Assembly (NCBI RefSeq): GCF_918378365.1
Contig: NZ_OU912926.1
Span: forward strand, 558,001-622,000
DNA from: Candidatus Nitrotoga arctica
Lineage (GTDB): Bacteria > Pseudomonadota > Gammaproteobacteria > Burkholderiales > Gallionellaceae
Length of the DNA stretch: 64,000 nt
Direction: 5' to 3'
Shown: piece after piece, positions 62,601-64,000 of the stretch
How the letters are laid out: each line of letters begins with the position of its first letter
How positions within the stretch are numbered: position 1 is the first letter of the stretch
Notes under the pieces: model-generated
Seen by the model: the letters and a program-made list of their open reading frames with translations, nothing else
The model's database searches: none
Told to the model about the DNA's origin: nothing
Translations under genes and position numbers: made by a program

Positions 62601-63125
62601 GCTATCGGCATCGGCGGCTGGATGCCCGCTTGCCAGATCAGCGGCAACCGTGTCGGTTATACCCAGCCCGCCATGCTCGAACCAGTGAATGAACATCGCG
62701 CATTGCTGTTGATCGGGCCGCTGGCAGTACGTTTCATTGGCGGCGCGGGCGAGTTCGCCTACATGTTCGGCAGCGCGCAGGTGAGTGATAATCACTTCAG
62801 TGGGCCCGGTCGTACTCATCTGGTGGAATTCATGCGTATTGTAATAAATGACAACATCGATTTCCGTTTCGAGAAGGTGACTTTTAACAACAATATCTGC
62901 GACCATCTCAGCGCCGAGGCCAACCCGCGAGGCGCGAGTGTGCTTTTGTGGGGAGGACATTTGATCGCTATGGGCAATCACATCAAGGCCGCGGCCAACG
63001 TCAATGCCATGTCGCTGACCAATCGTCCCAAAATCATACTCATGGGTAACATCACCACCGGGGATTACATCAATACCGGCACTGTCACTCCGTTGCCGAT
63101 CATCAATTTCAACGTCAAAATTTAA
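59691..63125 (+). CDS. Very large DUF6519 / right-handed beta-helix protein, candidate fibre or receptor-binding protein
   Basis: A 1144-residue protein, the largest of the locus. The first 430 residues are DUF6519 (GDYSRVRFDPRIDLSGVLMQ, QGRVQLDSDWNEW, DTLGVHVTPGI). From about residue 480 it has repeated turns of a parallel beta-helix with N-x-I/N-R-I steps (VEHCALAVVD, IIDNAIAGI, IENNRIRHFWVGISLLHNA, ISGNRISRS, VVGNHIDGAG, IDNNDLREV). Beta-helices of this kind bind or cut polysaccharides. AAGGAGAAA precedes the start. It has no signal peptide. Confidence 0.85.
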   Translation: MSGDYSRVRFDPRIDLSGVLMQQGRVQLDSDWNEWVAVLDRRLRAESVDTLGVHVTPGITSVAVVSPQTPDAFKIEAAGGNISIGRGRMYVDGLLAENHGGGAAEFDAVLAELRGKTALAYNLQPYFPAPPALPGGGPHLAYLEVWQREVTYLQQANLVESAVGVDTTTRLQTVWQVRLLANVSGANCTTPDITVAGWQALSLPSGGRMSIKAEGVPPDLDPCELPPGGGYRGLENQLYRVEIHDGGAVGAAKFKWSRDNASVASNVVEIVSQTATSTELKLASLGRDAVLRFNTGDWVEILDDRRELSGENGDPALRRGVMRKISVDDAKQTISFSPALPANLIPGGGLDTLDSRHTRVRRWDQKGTVRDANNNVIVNLDAAGSTGLIPVPAAGVWVVLENGIQIQFSLDPSGNGFRCGDYWVSAARTNDTSVETYTQAPPRGIHRHYARLAIVTFPDDETDCRVKWPLECGGCCTVNVAPGENIQTAIDSLPDEGGCVCLKTGVHNISATIQILSSHIILRGESPGTIVRAAGLARTLQIGDARSPVSDIIVEGIRFEATAAAADIGTLLYLDSCTRVRVEHCALAVVDSSLQAPPSYVGINLSSVTDVDLIANHLDNFLVGILSQDYQGGLHIIDNAIAGITGKFLGQADGSNGQYGIRIDTDHTQACCIENNRIRHFWVGISLLHNAAGSLISGNRISRSAGITQDNFPSDVAQMRSYLDARLYAIDIEASRCEVSGNQIDLLSAAWGGIRVSGDHAIIATNRLEAIVKVSQLAVPAGIYCLADAKNGFSADHVVVSDNQLLGAQSGIVVSRIACPVVVGNHIDGAGAGWYGVRVDDCSDSRIDNNDLREVFFAVHLSEGERNCIVGNRIDQAGAGVTATQQTNLEISGNFLQSCLLLGMVMFVRGTTALLKNRVLNCGYAPNFAIGIGVYAEEVLTPSGAHLRIEDCEVIDTGISADGSQATTVNAIGIGGWMPACQISGNRVGYTQPAMLEPVNEHRALLLIGPLAVRFIGGAGEFAYMFGSAQVSDNHFSGPGRTHLVEFMRIVINDNIDFRFEKVTFNNNICDHLSAEANPRGASVLLWGGHLIAMGNHIKAAANVNAMSLTNRPKIILMGNITTGDYINTGTVTPLPIINFNVKI

Positions 63126-63137
63126 GGGGTGTACAAC

Positions 63138-63491
63138 ATGGACATCAAAACATTGGAGCAAGTGCTCAAACTGCAAAATGATCTCACCGTCCGGCTTACA
63201 CAAAGCATGGTACCGCAGCGCACGGGCAAGATGCCGACCATTAAAGTTACACTTAAGGAAAAGGAGGAATTGGTTGCCCGCGCTCAAGCGGAGGTCGAAA
63301 CCGCCATCCAGGAGCGTGATGCAGCCGTAAGCCGCTGGAATGAGCGCGTCGCACAACGCAAAGCGATCGTCGTCAAACTGCAAAAGGAATTGGACGATCT
63401 TAAAGAACAACTTACGGAACGAAACGACCCAACCAAAGATAGAAAATCTGGAAATTTAAAAAAAGAAGTGCGCAGCAAAAAACCTCGGTAA
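63138..63491 (+). CDS. Small coiled-coil protein, last gene of the eCIS operon
   Basis: A 117-residue charged protein starting MDIKTLEQVLKLQNDLTVRL, with a long coiled coil (KEKEELVARAQAEVETAIQE, IVVKLQKELDDLKEQL) and a lysine-rich tail. It lies 12 bases after the beta-helix protein with AAGGGGT as ribosome site. It could be an assembly chaperone or a short trimeric stalk for the fibre. I recognise no family. Confidence 0.65.
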   Translation: MDIKTLEQVLKLQNDLTVRLTQSMVPQRTGKMPTIKVTLKEKEELVARAQAEVETAIQERDAAVSRWNERVAQRKAIVVKLQKELDDLKEQLTERNDPTKDRKSGNLKKEVRSKKPR

Positions 63492-63699
63492 TCAGCGGTA
63501 AACAGGCGTTTTTTTGTTTGCTGCGATCGAAACGTTGGTGCGGGATGGTAATTTGTGTGCAATCAGGAAACTGGCTGAGTCAGGCGATGCAATATTTACA
63601 TCCACAAAGCGCCCAGCCAAGGGACTGATTGATTCTCCACTTGGGTGTATTGCACCGACCATCACCTGGCGATCACCAAGATCAGGCCACGGCTGGGCG

Positions 63700-64000
63700 C
63701 GATCCGAAAGAGACGGTCGCTGCTATGTGCGTCGGCTGGAAGCGCTGCGCCGAGCGGGCATTGTCGAGAGGATAGCTGAGGAGGTCTGGCGCGTGCCAGC
63801 GGACCTGCCTGAGTAAGGTCGGCAATACGACATGCAGCGGCTGGGTGGCGTGTCGGTGGAGCTGCGTTCGGACTTGCCCATTGAGCGGCAAGCCCGCGTG
63901 ATCGGCGCGATCTGGTTGGATCAGCAATTGATCGGCGGCGCCAGCGGTATCGTCGACAACGGTTTTGGCAGGGAGGCGCGCGGAGCACTGCGGCAGCGGT
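63700..64000 (+). pseudogene. Remnant of a relaxase (VirD2-like, DUF3363 region), runs off the window
   Basis: The frame reads YVRRLEALRRAGIVERIAEE and VWRVPADLPE, then a TAA stop (63814-63816), and continues in the same frame with VSVELRSDLPIERQARVIG and IWLDQQLIGGASGIVDNGFG. This order is typical of the C-terminal DUF3363 part of mobilisation relaxases on integrative elements. The in-frame stop and the missing N-terminal half mark it as broken. Confidence 0.7.

Noticed and set aside
35814..63491. A prophage or R-type pyocin
   Set aside because: No capsid, portal, terminase, holin or lysin gene is present; the AAA+ ATPase, DUF4255 and DUF4157 genes are eCIS marks.
35814..63491. A type VI secretion system
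   Set aside because: No TssJ, TssL, TssM or ClpV-like gene is seen, and the sheath is a single phage-type protein rather than a TssB/TssC pair.

Overview
The window looks like chromosomal DNA of a betaproteobacterium, most plausibly a Nitrosomonadales or Gallionellaceae relative. This is inferred from the glyQ-glyS-gmhB-plsC-ygjP block, an lptM-lysA pair and a glyoxylate/glycolate gene cluster; no rRNA or tRNA gene was seen that would settle it.

Positions 1-9.7 kb hold the end of a four-carbon acid sugar kinase gene, a solitary DUF4157 (eCIS core domain) protein, a putative Na+/H+ antiporter, an unusual papain-like protease fused to an alpha/beta hydrolase, lysA-lptM, a REP-associated transposase between two REP hairpins, and a HEPN-domain protein. 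Positions 9.8-12.1 kb are a toxin-antitoxin patch (yefM-yoeB, tumE-tumA and a broken partial copy of the latter). Positions 12.1-17.1 kb are housekeeping genes. Positions 17.5-26.9 kb form a carbon module: malate-CoA ligase (two subunits) and malyl-CoA lyase on the minus strand, then glycolate oxidase glcDEF and serine-glyoxylate aminotransferase on the plus strand. All of these meet at glyoxylate.

Positions 27-35.8 kb are an accessory zone: higBA, a hicB with a wrecked hicA, REP-like tandem repeats, a decayed Y1 transposase, an IS110-family element, an HNH nuclease and a DUF4160/DUF2442 pair.

The main feature is a tightly packed plus-strand operon from 35.8 to 63.5 kb that encodes an extracellular contractile injection system (eCIS). 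It has one sheath, one tube, a DUF4255 cap/terminator protein, an AAA+ ATPase, a tube initiator, a LysM protein, a hub, a spike, a PAAR-like tip, gp25, two J-like baseplate proteins (one with an inserted PA14 domain), a gpI-like protein and a very large DUF6519/beta-helix protein. Between the ATPase and the tube initiator lie three DUF4157 proteins that share an N-terminal module but end in different C-terminal domains. One has an OmpA-like domain plus an unknown domain. One has an L,D-transpeptidase-like motif. One carries the Cys-Glu-His signature of Bacillus-type transglutaminase Tgl. These look like interchangeable cargo proteins. The solitary DUF4157 protein at 0.9-2.3 kb also has an OmpA-like end and may be another cargo of the same machine. 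No capsid, terminase, portal or T6SS membrane-complex gene was seen, so neither a prophage nor a T6SS fits. The window ends in a broken relaxase-like gene, a hint that an integrative element has been active beside the eCIS locus.
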